From contig NC_089726.1 of assembly GCF_035083965.1 (NCBI RefSeq), positions 14,761,501-14,825,500 on the forward strand: DNA of 64,000 nucleotides, written 5' to 3'. Numbering within the stretch: position 1 is the stretch's first letter; every line of letters begins with the position of its first letter. The notes under the pieces are model-generated. The model did not search any database and was not told the DNA's origin. It was given only the letters and a program-made list of their open reading frames with translations. The translations under genes were made by a program, and so were the position numbers. Below are positions 34,647 to 49,000 of the stretch, piece by piece. Source of the stretch: Branchiostoma lanceolatum (lineage: Eukaryota; Chordata; Leptocardii; Amphioxiformes; Branchiostomatidae).

Positions 34647-37046
34647 TGTTGTTTAAACAACAGCCACCACGATGCGGTGACTATTGGAAACAGTTTGTAA
34701 ATGTAAGGAGCAAAAACAGCTGTATCAAAACGGTAGCCTAGAGCCTGACGTGTCACTATAATACACACTACAATTGTGTGTCGTGGGAAATATTATAAGG
34801 AACTGAACTATTTGTCGATAGCCCCGAAAGTGAAACAATGAAACAAGCGAGCATTTCACTAACGTGTATCTATAAATAACTTGTGATGGGCAATCTTGTG
34901 CAATCACGCTAGGACACTGAGATGAATATCGTGTATTATGAGCATATCAATATTGGTGAAGATATATGGAATTGTTTTTTTAATTAACAATATATTGATA
35001 GATTACAGCACATATTGAACATAGTTATGTTTGAATGTTAGATCATAGACACTATAAAGTGAGTGTTAACAGGAAAGATAGATTTTATCATTTTATTGTA
35101 CCATTTTAATATGCATGACGTTACATATTATCATATATAAATGTATATATATATATTCTATATATATATATATTCTATTTAATATATATATATATTCTAT
35201 ATAATAAAATGTATCTACATTATCTATATATATTCTATCTACATGCATCAGTTGTTGTATTTTAAGTGTAAACGTAAACGAACCTGTGCCCTGCCATACA
35301 CAACCGTTTTGTGAGGCAGGATGGTTACATTAAACATAACATAAAGTGCTACGGTAGATAAAAAGTCTTCATATACAAATGTACGTAACTTGGTTGACAG
35401 ATTCTGACATTTATATAACATAGCAGACATGCAACGGTGACGAATTCTATTGATTTGGACCTCATTTGGAACGGGGATTTTAAAGTGATGTAATTTGCCC
35501 TGATGAATACTCGACAGTAGAGAAAAATAATAGATTATCACAATAGATTTTATAGATATGTTGGCACAACACTTTATACAAGGATTTAACCATACCTACA
35601 AGTAAACCACAAAATGGTGGTATCTGGACGAAAATACTTTTGTCTGTTTACCGTTACTGGTCACTTCTAGTAATACCAGTGACATCATATATTCTATATA
35701 ACTGTCCTTACTATTACATATCAAAGATTCAAAATGCTCCGTAATTCCAATCAACATATCAACGGCAAAATACCATTAGTATTCCCATGTAAATTAAAAA
35801 GATGATCTTCTGTCTCGTTGAACTGACGTCCACTTGAATAGTAGTGCTTCACGCTCTGCACTTTAAATATTGAGCGCTAGATGGTGCTTTTATTCCTTCA
35901 GTACCCCTTCAAGGTTGGAAAAAAGATGGTGCAGCAGCAGTGTTGAATTCAGTTGTTTGCGGCAGCTTATCAAATTCGTGCTACATCTTTAATAATGTCT
36001 CGTGAAATGAATGTCTGATTGGCGCATGGACAATATTTTGGAAAAACAAATAAATAATACATATGGAAAATTCGTCCTCCGATGATGAACATTTGCAACA
36101 GATTTACAGCTGTCTACTGTTTGAGAGATCGGCGCCATGCCTTAAATATATATAAATAACGCGCAAACTACCAAATTAAATTAAATCACCCGGTTACCAT
36201 GGTTATAGGAGCAATTGGAGAAGAATCCTCCGTCTTGATATTTTTCTTATTGTGACAACTAGTCTACTGGCTGCCAGTGTATGGTTGATTAGTCATGAAG
36301 CCTACGATCGATGTTTCCCAGTCCCACAACGGGTTATGCTGTTGGAGCTGGCTGCTGACAGATAGTTTTGAAAAATAAATAAAGTACCGTAAGTTTTCCC
36401 TTGTCATACTTCATAATCAAGAATGATGTGCTGCTACCAGTCTTCCCCGCGGTGTTGATACCATCGCAGATATGCGTCATGCTGAAACTTTGAGCTCTCA
36501 GCCTTATTGATCCAAGTATCATTATCATGATGTAAAGATAAGGGTCAATGGCTGTGTATTCCGAGGATGGTCACATTTAAGGCTAACATCAGTCTGCCTC
36601 AATTACTTGGTGTAAACACTTGGTGTTGTAAATGCACGTTGAAACCGTGCGAACGCCTACTGGATGTTCATCTTCGAATTTTTGTGTGTGAATAAAGTAA
36701 AGTAGGTTATTCATCCGTCAAATATTCGATGGGAATAACGCTAATTATAAAGTAATGTTTGTTTTAGAGGTAACGTGAGTCGCCATTAGTTAAACTTTAA
36801 CTTCGCCCAAGGACGTTAACGTTATATCATAGAGGAATTAAAAACATTCTGAAAGTTTGTGTTACGTTTTCAAAATGAAGTTGTAATGTTCTTTCTTTCA
36901 ATAGTATCAAATAGTTAATCAGAAATACATGTAATTGATTTGGATTGAGATCGCAACCATGGCGTAATTTACATCAACATGAAGACAAGTTTCGTCATTA
37001 CCTTTTTACTCTCCCATGGTGCCTTGCGCATCAGTACAATGATAAC
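34647..37046. other. Intergenic region before CERK, with (TA)n tracts
   Basis: TATATATATATATTCTA units repeat at 35139-35230. No coding segment with splice sites or known domain was found on either strand. The right end should hold the CERK promoter and 5' UTR. A CATGGCGG context surrounds the CERK start. Confidence 0.6.
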
Positions 37047-40000
37047 ATGGCGGACCAAGTGCTGGCGAGGGAGACGTTCCTCCTGAAAAACCGCCAGTTC
37101 GACGTCACACTCTCACCGACAGCGCTGTCCTGGTACCCACTTACAGCTGGAGATGCACTCCACGGTAGGATGTCGTTTGTTGTTACGATTATTCCCTATT
37201 TTGGGAGACATGGCGGCGTTTTTGTGGGGTACCCGGTTTTTGTCACCCAAGCGAATCAACAGTTGAGCCACCGGCGCAGTGCGAATCCTTGGTAAACAAA
37301 GATCTGTGCCGCTGGCGACGTCTTCTAAAGTTATAACCCATCAATGTGACATAAACGTTTAACAACAGCAGAAATATGTGATGTAGTGTCATTAATTTCC
37401 CCCCAGCCCCTTGTCTAGGGAATGCGCAGGAAGATATGGGAGCCGGGGTGTTTTGTTTATGTTTCTCACGTTCACACCCTGCAGCCGGTCGGACAGGTTA
37501 CTTATCTTCTCGCTAAAGAAGATTTATTATCTAGTCTTGAGTGACATCTAACGGGAGACTATCTCAGTCACGATCAAGCTAAAGACAAGAGGATGACGGG
37601 GCAGCCTGCAAGTCGTGACATTACGTAGTTATCTGGTACGGGAGTCGTGCCCTCAACTGTAGGTCAGCAGTTCGAGGAAGCCAGGAAGACAAAAAAACCC
37701 TTTGTTGTTTCTGTTGCATGATTTTTCCACGAAGGGAAAGGGCAAGGGAAAACAAGGAGGTTTTATATAGGACCTCTTTGGGGAAAATATATTACTGTTT
37801 TGTTGTTTCCTATGATTGATCCGCCATGTTCAGACGGGAGGAAGACACTGCCATATCATAAGAGAGGCAGTCTGTTCTTAAGGAACTGTTAGCAAATATG
37901 CTTGCCCTACGCACACAAACCGAAATGTTTTCGGAATAGTTGCCCCAGGCTTAAAACCATCTGGTGACTTTGGTCCACTGTCCACATGATGTGTCCAGAT
38001 GTATTGTGTTTTAACCACGATATAGCTGAATTATTGTTTGGGATATGGGTTTGTTTACAATACAGAGAGAGTCATGTGGGGGGCATGACGCTGTTTGGAT
38101 TCTCAAAATAGAATTTCTGGGTAATTCTCTTTTTAGATGCCACTTTATTAATAGCATGGCCTGGAAAAATGCCCTGCTCTTGATTCTGGGGCATGTAACA
38201 TAACATACCATCAATTATTTATTGCTGTTCATTTGCACCGTTTTTGTGCCCCATTGCAATTTTAATTCTCATTTTTTTCTCAGTGTTTGTACATATTAAA
38301 TCTGATAAATTGTGTATTGTGTAACAAGTACGAAGGATTGTAGAAATTAAAATGAAGGAAAATAGCAAAGAACATTTGAGTACACACTTTGCCTAAGATT
38401 GTTTCCATGTTGGTGAGTCATGATGGTAATACCAGTAGTGATATTTAAAGAAGCTTTCAACAGGAAGTCATCGTTTATCACTTGTCTCAAGATGCAAGGA
38501 TAAGACAAGGGATGTGCAATCGGGCAGGATGTCGTTGAAGACATCTTCATAAGACTTGTCTCCTTGCCTTCAAAGTATCCAAAAATGATTCATAATTGTA
38601 GATGTTATTATCATTTGTAGATATTATCATTGTACGCCGGATATTAGCCCAGCCCAGGCTTGGATGTTTTATTGGGCATCATCTATTTTCAAAACTACGT
38701 ATACTCACAGATAAGGTTCAGATTATGAGAAATGTTAAGCTGACAGACTGTATGAAAACAAATGTCATGCTATGTCTTTGCAATCAGATTTAATCTGTCA
38801 GGGGCAACTTTTTACTTCGGCCCGTTCACAGCTCATTGTTATTTTGTCTCAGAATAATATTGATTAAGCCAGTGTGTATATGTTCATAGTAGCTATGAAG
38901 GTTTCTACCCTGGCTAAATTGGCATTAGAAAATGATTTTTTATTAGGCAAAAAATGTATTTTCTAGTAACTACTGACAATTAGTACATATGAAGATGTGC
39001 AAACATGCATTTGTAGCTTTGATCATTATTATGCATATCGAAAACATAGTCTCATTGCAGTGGTATGTACCAAAGTACTGTATTTTCTCTTAGAATAAAA
39101 TGATATTAGGGGCAATAATGCTTGATAACGTAATCCATATGGTTAAAAAAATCATTTTTAGAATCCTTTTCTGCCAAGCTATCAACATTCAGTACAGCTA
39201 CAGTTCTTGCTTTATTCATTAATGAGAAAACAATGGAAAGTCAAAATGCCAATTTAGCCAGGGTAGAAACCTTGAATGTCCCACTGCATGTCACATGTTT
39301 TGTACCATGAGAGTTAGATTGTGTGGAGGTTCACATGTACAATTTGTTCGGGTTTGCTTGAGTGATAACTGGACGTCTTTTCACCCTGGTTGTACATTGC
39401 TCTACCTGGTAACCCTTCATTCAGTGATAAGGCTATAACGCTATCAAAGGTCAAATGTATATATATATATACAGTAACATACTAACTGCATGGTTATGCA
39501 TGAAATCCACCCTAGATTTGTCATCTGGCACAAAGGTTGATGCTGATTACAAAGTGACAGGTGATACAAATTGATTGACAAGCGGACCAGTGATGATATG
39601 CTTGAAGCAACTGGATCGAATCCATTCAAGATGCCTGTTTTTTGTCTACCATTACTGCAAAGCTTGCAGTAAATTGAGTAATGACATTATGCATGGGACA
39701 TCCTCAGTATGCTGTCTTACCCTTGGGTGACATCAGTGGACATTAGCGCCTAATATTGCCATGACACGACTGCTATGTTGTGGAAACAGTAGAGAAGGTG
39801 TTGCAAAGGTTGCCATTGATTTTATCAGGAGACAGGTTAAGTCAGATTTAGGAGATCAGCTCCATGGTACCACCTGGACACTTTAATTTCATGGTCCTGT
39901 GGTTATGGTTTCCTTGGTGCCAGATCATCAATGTTTCCTTCTACAGACCAAAGGGAAGCCATGTGGAACCAAAATGTGTACCCTCTTTATGTTTTTACTG

Positions 40001-43000
40001 TATTTTCACCTTTCCTACATGTACCTACATGTTCAAGATGACATCTGCAGCTTTTACAGTAAGGGGAATACAACATCATGCATAAATTATGCAAGTGAGG
40101 TCCTCATTAGCATATGTCATGGCCAGGCGCGTGCACCTTTCCTAAAGCTACCTACATCTCAAATATGACATCTGCAGCTTGTACCAGGTGCATTCACCTT
40201 TCCTTATGGTACCTACATCTTAAAGATGACATCCGCAGCTGCCACGGTAAGGGAAATACAAGTTTATGCATGAATTATGCAAAGGAGGTCCTCATTAGCA
40301 TAATTCATGGCCAGGTGTGATCACCTTTGCTAACGGTACCTACATCTCAAAGATGACATCCGCAGCTTTTACGGTAAGGGACATACAACTTCATGCATCG
40401 ATTATGCAAATTAGGTCCTCATTAGCATAATTTATGGCCTGGTGTGTTCGCCTTTCCTAAAGGTACCTACATCTCAAAGATGACATCCGCAGCATGTATG
40501 GTAAGGGACATACAACTTTATGCATACATTATGCGAATTAGGTCCTCATTAGCATAAGTAATTGTCAGGTGTAGTCACCTTTCCTATAGTATAGGTACCT
40601 ATATCTCAAATATAACATCCGTACCATGTAACATAAGGTACATATAACTTTCTGTAATACCATTAGTAGACGTATCCCCTGACATCTGCTTGGTTTTAAG
40701 TCCCAGTCAGGGGAAGTGTAGGAGGGCTTATGTTACAGTATGACCTAGTTCTTGCTGGCTCCGACAGAAAATAACCAAAAATTGCATCCAAAAATGGCAA
40801 AATAAATCATTTTGAAGTAGTGTATGCCAAAAAAAATAATGGGGTCCTTTGGGTAAATATCCAATGCACAACTAAACCAAATTTCAGGTCCTCAGCTTTC
40901 AACACCACGGCACTGGAGGCCATCATGTGCGACTTTTGTCTGAAAATGACCAAAAAACCTCCATAAAATCATTTTAAAAACTTATATCAAAAAAATTTAA
41001 AAAGGGTCTAGGGGTATACACGTACTCTACCTGCATACCAAATTTCAGCTAATTTGGTCGACGGACGACCGAGAAGAAGCGATTTGAAGATTTGACAGGA
41101 GAAGAAGAAGAAGAAGGAGAAGAAGAAACCTGACAAAAACAATATGTTTCGTTGGCGAAACATAAATACAGCAACAACATAAAAAGTGTACACATGTTGT
41201 GTTGTGGAAACAGTACGTGAGGTGTTGCAAAGGTTGCCAGCTTAATGGGGAAGTACATGGATACCTACTTCTTAACTACCTAGTATTAGGGGTCTGTTTG
41301 TTAATTGTTTACCACTGGGAGTAAAGTACAAGTGATGAAGTACATGCAACTAAGTACATGCAAATAATGACATGGCAAAGGAAGAAAGGATATGTTATAA
41401 AATAGTAGGCTGTACTACACAATCTTGATCTGTCAGGGGCTATATACATGATATAGGTCAGGCTAATAACAAAAGGTCCTGTAAGAATTCCAGTTGTATA
41501 ATTTTGAACAATGGTAAGGAAGACTGGGTCTGAAGAGGTAAAGAAATAAGTATGAACTTGCATATTTCTCTTTTCTCACATGAAATAAGATATTGATTTT
41601 GTTTAAAGGTTAGAGAGACATTGTAATACTCTAGATATGTTGTAGATATCTCACTTAGGGTTTGAACATTAACAGAGAATTCTGCATAAGTTGTTTCACA
41701 GATAAAATCCTGCACCATTCACTCAGAGAATCTTTACTGCATAGATTTGTACAACAAAGAATTGGTTCAAATGGGATGATATTAAAATTTGACAGTTTGT
41801 TTAGTAAACAACGTCATCGACCTTTGTGCTTGGCATTTTTGTGGCAAGTCGGGTCATTGTTGTTATTCGCTAACATTTCCCACATGCTGCTATACTTGAT
41901 AATTGCTTTAGCCTAAATGTTTATTCACGACAGACTCAGGTAATGCCATACAGTGCAGGTAATATGATACAATACAGGTAATATAAATACAATACAGGTA
42001 CTGTTCAAATTGCTTGGCAAAATACTGCTTGTGCCTCAGGTACACAACAACTAATGATATAAGTAAAATTCAGAAACTAGAGGGACCACTGTTTCATTGC
42101 CTGAAAATAAGTCATGCTGCAAAACCCTGTCTGGACAGCCCATTGATCTGCTGGGCACAGTTATACCCATTGAACACCGTCCTGGTGGCTTTAACAGAGA
42201 CCCTACAGCATTATCCCCTGACCTAACCTTGTTACCAGTCTGTAACACGCTCTAATTGGGTTGTGCTTACTAAAGGGTCTCCACCAAAGCTTTATTTGGA
42301 CACTGGTTCAACATTAGGTGTCCCTGTAATAAGTGTAAATAGTGCACTATGGTACTGTAAATAGTGCTCTATGGCACTGCATATCATTGCCTCACAAGTA
42401 TGACTGAATTTTATGTTTATGTATTATGTTTATAATGATTATTCTACAAGTCTTGGTACTGTACAAAAGATATATTTTACAAAAAGCATGTTGTTAAAGA
42501 GAAGGAGGTAAGATCTATCATACTAACACTACATAAAAATATTATACTATTAGAATAATGTTACATGTAGTTTAAAATTGATATAGCCATCACTGTTTGT
42601 ATATAGCATTTCAATTAGATACATATATGATTAGACCAAAAGGCATGATCTGAATGTGCCACAAAGTGCAGAGCACTATTGGTATGTTAGTTATTGCCTG
42701 GATGCAAAACTTATGATCAGTGCCACAATTATGTAATGCATCAAACGTTGCAGATGTATGGGGATTCATTAGTACTTTGTAATTATGTATCAGACCATGT
42801 GTATTTATCTCATGTGGCTTGCGTGGTGTTGCTAAACAGGTTAAGACGTCACTCAACACTTCACCGGCACCCCATACTTATCATAATCTAGCTGTACCCT
42901 AAGGGGTACATGGCTGTTAAGTACTGAAATTAAATGTTGTCTGATTATCCAAATGAATTATATGATTTTATCTTATTGTCGATCATCAGATTGTATAAAA

Positions 43001-46000
43001 TCCTATGTGAAGACAGATATTGTTTGATGGAATTTGTTTGTGTTACTGTTGTTATGTCAACAGATTAACGTTACTAGGAGACATGCTTTTCCCACAGCAA
43101 AAATATGCTGCCATCTCTGGCTGTTACCAAAGAGATAAATATTTACACAGAAGCACTGTTGATGACATCTCTCATGTTAAGTGTAAACAACTTGTTTTCC
43201 CAAAGTCCTACTTTGCATATGTGAAGCTTTACCTGTCAATTTTTCTGGCATATTCAGTATATACTAGCTCAACCTTTAATGGTAAGGATATTTCTAGATT
43301 CCCAAATATTTGTCAAAACTATAGAGGGATGAATACTAGACATAATAGACATGTTCAACTTTTTGGGCTGAATGTTTAGCCACCCAACATATGGCATGCA
43401 TGTACAAATGACCTATAGCTTTAAAATATTTAGTGGGTAATGATATGATTATGAGATTAAGCTGTAGTAACAATGACATGTGTCATGAGACCCAAAGATA
43501 GATTTTGATTCACTGTGGGAAGGTAGAGTTCAGCAGTTCATTACCAGGAAATGCTTACATGGTAATTGCCATTGATATTTTACTGTCTGTACAAGAGTAA
43601 GTACTGTGTGGGGGTGTACTTCACATTGACATTGTAGCCATGCATGCAGAGTGTGTTCCAAAGACATCCTACAACAGCTAACATGGTATCTCTCTGCTGT
43701 CATCCTGATTAATTACACGTTCAATATTCACCAATCGTAAACTTAAGAACGTTTGAGAAAGAGAGCATTACGTACAGCAGAGAGCATTACGCCCCTCGCT
43801 GTGTAGCCAGGAATGATGAATGCTAGTCCTGACATTATCAGCAGCAGTGGGGTAATTGTCATGCTGCCTGTGTGTGGCTGGAAGCCGACATGACTGATAA
43901 TATCGTGTAACACAGCAGCATTATTTCCCCAGGAGGACATATCAGACCCCTGCCTGGGGTGCACGTATCCTCACAAAGTATAGACCTCGGTAATCGTCCA
44001 ACCCATTATCACAAATCATAGGTTTATGATGTTGTAAATCTGTTGGTAATGATTTGTTTTTGTTTTTCTGGTATGGCAGGCAGGTGGGTTCTTAAAGAAC
44101 ATTGGGCAGAGCCATTATGATCAATAATGTATGGTTCAATCACGGATGTCATTGTTGGTTACTTTTGTGGGCTGACCATTGTACCGTGCGGTATATGTTG
44201 CAGAATTGTATTTACTCAGGAGGTTTTTGAACCACTTTGGTTTACTCCAGCAAGAGTTGCTGATGAATATTTATGATCAACTGATGGGATAACAATGGAT
44301 TAACCTAGAACTTCCGGTAGAAGCCATGTTTCATACAGGACATCATGTACTGAATGTAGCTGTCTAGCACAATTTCAAATTTTTCCAGCACCCAACAACA
44401 TTGTTGGTATATTATATTTTGTGTATATACGATATACCACTACAACATTAATACGAAACAATCATCTTCAGAATCAGTGTTTTTGAAGTTGTAAGATGCC
44501 TGCGAGTTATAAGTACAATATATTGTTTCCTATATTTGAGTTGTGTGTGTAGGTCTCAGATTCGCAACCTGTTATCCACCTTAAACAAATCCACGCTAGG
44601 GCTACCGTGCCACCCATTCTCACTCAGATGTAGGAATTGACACGGTCACCACACTCAATTTGAATATCTGTATTTGTATCTGTACTATGTATCTGTACTA
44701 TGTATCTGAATACGAATAAAGATTATACGAGTGGTTGCCATAGATTGATATTTGAGTTGGTTTATCTGTTTGTTTAGGTCACACCAATTTTTTTCGTTGC
44801 TTCTCGGAATCGCCTCTTCTGTTTTTCCCATTTTGAAAAAAAAAATTGGGTGACTATTCCCATTCACAAATTTTCACTCACAATTTTACTATTTGTTCAG
44901 TTGTAAAACTCAATAGCCATCAAAATAGATTATAAAGGCCTGCACATACATTTTATCAGATATATTTTTCATTCATCAAAACTATTTCTCAATATCAATC
45001 CATATATTACGTATAAATCATAAAAGGTATTTTTGTCACTGAAATTATATAGTGTCTAGATCCAAGAAAGGGGTTCATTGCATAAAATGAGCATACAAAG
45101 CTGAAACTTGAATAATCCTCTTATTCGTTATGTTATGTAAACCCAGGACTATTTGCCAAAAAATTTTATTCACATTTTTTTTTTCGCCCTGTCGCTCCAA
45201 TTTTTTTCTGAAAAAATCCAAGAATCAACAAATAAAATTGGTGTGACCTAAGATGACTGCGAGTTATAACTTATAACTACAATGTATTGTTGCCTATATT
45301 TGAGTTGGTCTATCTATTTCTTTACCACAGAACCAAGTCATTCTTGTATCAAAGAAGTGAGGTACAGATGAAATAGCTGCTGAGTTTGAAAATAGCCCCC
45401 TTCCCTGGTCCCAGCCATACATTTGACAGCTATTTTTTCATTACCTCCACCGTCCCCACCCAGATTTTCCATTTCTGGAACAGCCATATGATAAAACTGC
45501 TGTAGGCATGGCAGGGAACTAAAAATACATTCTCAGCAGATCTATGGTGGCTCTACCATTTACAGATTGAAGGTGTAGGGAATGGTATTGATTCTGGCAT
45601 TCTCCTGTGTTCTGCACCCGACTTTTCACAGTGACATCAGACGTAGGCAGTCCTGGGAGAGCCATTGTGTCAGTACAGCATTCCCAATAGGCTTCTCAGC
45701 GGCAGACATACTATTAACCTTCATGAGGCAGATTGTCTTTGTTATAGCATATTGATACTGTTAGGATTTATCTGTGATAAGTTTGTGATGTACTTGTATC
45801 TTATGGTCTGGTTGTTACGACTAGTATACTGTTCGCAGAAAAATCTAATGTACTTTTCACTGGACCAGGTCGAAATCTTTTCCAAGTGTGCAGCAGAGGC
45901 TTGATGGTCCATTAGTCTGATGAAGTTATAGAATTTCGGCTTTAAAGTTTAATCAGCCTCTTTATTTAGTAACCTAGCAATAGGTAAATCAGATATGTTA

Positions 46001-49000
46001 TGCAAATTTCTTTGTCAGACTCTATTGAGGAATTCATCAGGGACAAAGAAATGATTTTCACAAAGTTAGTTATCATTGCAAGAAAGTTTGAGTTCCTATA
46101 ACTTTGTTGATATGGTATAAGGTAAATCTAGCATTTTGACTAATTTTCCTAGTTTTTTCGGAGTCAACAAACAGTATCAATACTTTATGATCCAGTAGAA
46201 CCCTTCAGTCATGCCATGGGAGCATTTCTAGAGCTACACAATGTACTTTTTTGCTCCCTAGTGTAGACATTCTCATTCAAAAATGAGCTGCTATCACTCC
46301 GTTGAAACCATTACTGTCTATTCTTAGCCGCCTCGTGCTTTGCATTAATGGCTTCGTGGCTTTGATGGAATCACATGAAAGGTTTGAGTGTTTCCATGCT
46401 GTGAATAAGCATTATCCACTGGAATCTTCAGGGGAATTGATGGATTGAAGGAGGGATTAATATCCAAGTGATCAATTCCAAAACATAAAATGCTGCCACA
46501 CCCTCTGGCTCCTGAGGAACCAGGATGAATTATTCATGACTGTTACGTGCAGGTTGTCATGTCGTCGTGTCCACATTTGTCTCCGGGTGAATCTGCTACA
46601 TGCCGTTTGGTGTAATATGTTTTCTTGATTAATGAAATTATTATTTTGTAATTATGATATACTTTCTGCTGGAGGTGCTGGCATGTACATGTATAGGAAC
46701 ATTGTATGATTTTGTCGTTGACACATCACAGGCTTTTATCTGTGAATCTTGATAGATGAATTAAAGATAAAAAAAGTACAACATGATAGCATTTGACATA
46801 ATCCTGTGCCTGAAAGGCCTAAAAAGCATTGATTTATTCATACAAATCATAGACATAAATATGATTCATAACAACACTTTGTTTCTATGCAATCTATCAT
46901 CTGAAATTCATTTAGTCTGTTTGTTATGTGCTGACATCATCTGCTGTTAGTTTGTGAAGATCAGAATTGATGTACACGAAAGTGAAAGTAATGGGAAAGG
47001 GCAGGGTGTAGACTGTCATTATGAGTAATTATGCATTGATGATTATTATATCATGTCAGATTTACCACATTAGATCAGCAATATAGATGTCACTGTCCAA
47101 CAGAATTATTCATGCATATCTGTGGCATTCATTCTGTTTCTTGTTTCATTAGAAACATACTGGTAAGAAATTCTAGTGTGTTACGCCGTAGGGTGGTTAT
47201 ACCGGCTAGTATACAGATACAGAAATTTCATGTTGAATGAAAGAAATATTAATGTCTTGAATCACTCCATGCCTTTAAGTGGTTACACGGTAGAAAGGTT
47301 GACATGACTTATGGTTAACTAGAGTTCAGAGATCCCATACCTTCGCCGAATGGTGTTAATACTCCAAATTTTAAATAAAAATGCCCACTATAGTACTGTA
47401 AGAACCCCCTCCCCCAGAAGACCCATCTTCGAACTTGACCTTTGTTTCCCCGAACCCCAACAGCCTTCTAAATTTCATCACGATCCATTTAATTTCTCTC
47501 GAGTTATGCCACCAACAAACAAACTGACAAACACAAAAGGTCCACTGCAGCACCAAAGGACCCCCCCCCCCCCAGAAGATCCATTTTCAAACTTAACCTT
47601 CGTCTCACCAACAGACACTTACCTACCAAAAATCACCAACATCCATCCATGGCATCAAGAGTTATATTGACAACACCATCACTCCACAAATCCTGACTAA
47701 AAATATACCCTTCTGCCTACGGCGAAGGCAAAAATCACACTTGACGCCGTGAATACCATTGATGGAGAAATATGTGGAACATATATTTTTGCCTCCTGAG
47801 TATGTAATAATGATCTCCTGTTCCTTGTATTTTTCAGCGTTGGACTCGAATGCAGTAGACCTGTCGGAGGTGATTGCAGTAACTCCTGTGGAGAAACACT
47901 GTCACAGGAACAAGGACGGCTTCAGCGATATCGAACTCACCCCCATCAGCTGCTCCAGGTTTGCGGTACATTATGTACAGAAGAAACGGGGGCGGATCTG
48001 GCGGCCTGGCAAGGTCACCTTCAAGTGCCCAGACCCTACAGTTTGTAGGCAGTGGATAGATAGACTACAGGAGAGATTGAACCAAGGTACAGCAACCAGA
48101 TATTATACTTCTAGATATCAGTTTTTATTGTTAGGCCATGTTGATTTGATTATATGGATGACATCCGCGTGTGCATCAATTTTCGTCTTTTCCAAAAATA
48201 AAAAAAAGGTTTTCAGCCATACTGTAAATCGTAAAAAGCAGTTGCAAAATGACAAAAATACATGCTGTGAATTGCAACAAAATATTTCAGAAAACAGATA
48301 CTAATGTCGTTGAACGAACAAAAATGAAGAATCTATATTTCTGGTCCACCATACTCAGTGTGTTTTGTTTATCCTTCCAGACCATGTAAATTTCAAAATG
48401 AAGGCAACTTTTTTTTGCCAAACTTTTTATTCATTCGCATGCTCGCATCAGTTTCGGGGTCCCCAGAGGATGTCATCCATATAATCAAATCAGCATGGCC
48501 TTATTTGGAGACAATGCTAGAAAAAGACAGACTGAATTGATGTATTTTGACATGCTTGGCTGTACTTACAATGTCCACCAATCAAACAACAGTCCCATGC
48601 CCCAAAGTCATAGAAACTAAAGGGTACACTAAGGTTAATGGAATTTTTCTGGGTATTAGCTTTAGGATCATCGTAAAAGCAGAATGATAGAGGAACGCAA
48701 ATGAAATACAACTACACATTTCAGTCCGGATTAATGTCACATTGAGTTTTACAAACCAGATATCATTTTTGAGCATAAACATGATGTAGTCGTTGTATGC
48801 GTAATGTTATTGCAAATATCATGAGGCATTCTGACATGCACAATATATGTGTTACTATGTATCCCTCAGAGTACCTCAGACCGCGCCGTCTGCTGGTGTT
48901 TGTGAACCCATTTGGGGGGAAGAAGAGGGGAGTTCAGATCTACCAGCAGAAGGTGGCTCCTCTGTTTGACTTGGCGAGGATCAAAGCAGATGTTATAGGT

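Larger units (their letters stand above)
39774..41239. repeat. 1.4-kb segment between 40-bp direct repeats
   Basis: TGTTGTGGAAACAGT, then AGGTGTTGCAAAGGTTGCCA, occur at 39774-39814 and again at 41200-41239, with a few changes. Between them lie the minisatellite and the LINE-tail-like repeat. The flanks are too short and lack the ends expected of LTRs, so a local duplication around inserted repeats is more likely. Confidence 0.7.
37165..47837 (+). other. CERK: CERK intron 1 (10.7 kb)
   Basis: No coding exon is supported on either strand. It holds a 376-bp MITE (38898), a 127-bp minisatellite (39990), a LINE-tail-like repeat (40760), a second MITE (44777) and a further repeat (47338), listed separately. 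The rest is AT-rich unique-looking DNA. Confidence 0.7.

Noticed and set aside
35139-35230. TATATA tracts as a promoter
   Set aside because: They are long imperfect (TA)n microsatellites 1.8 kb from the CERK start, with nothing else promoter-like.
39990-40660. Regular repeats considered as a CRISPR array
   Set aside because: Units are 127 bp with no unique spacers, in animal DNA; this is a minisatellite.
39774-41239. Direct repeats considered as LTRs
   Set aside because: They are only 40 bp long, lack TG...CA ends, primer-binding site and any gag/pol frame.
41008-41258. Several overlapping minus-strand frames rich in Ser/Leu
   Set aside because: They arise from the complement of the (GAAGAA)n tail of an interspersed repeat.
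43020-43379. 119-codon frame in CERK intron 1
   Set aside because: No recognised domain, no splice sites at its edges and no biased composition; expected by chance in AT-rich intron DNA of this size.
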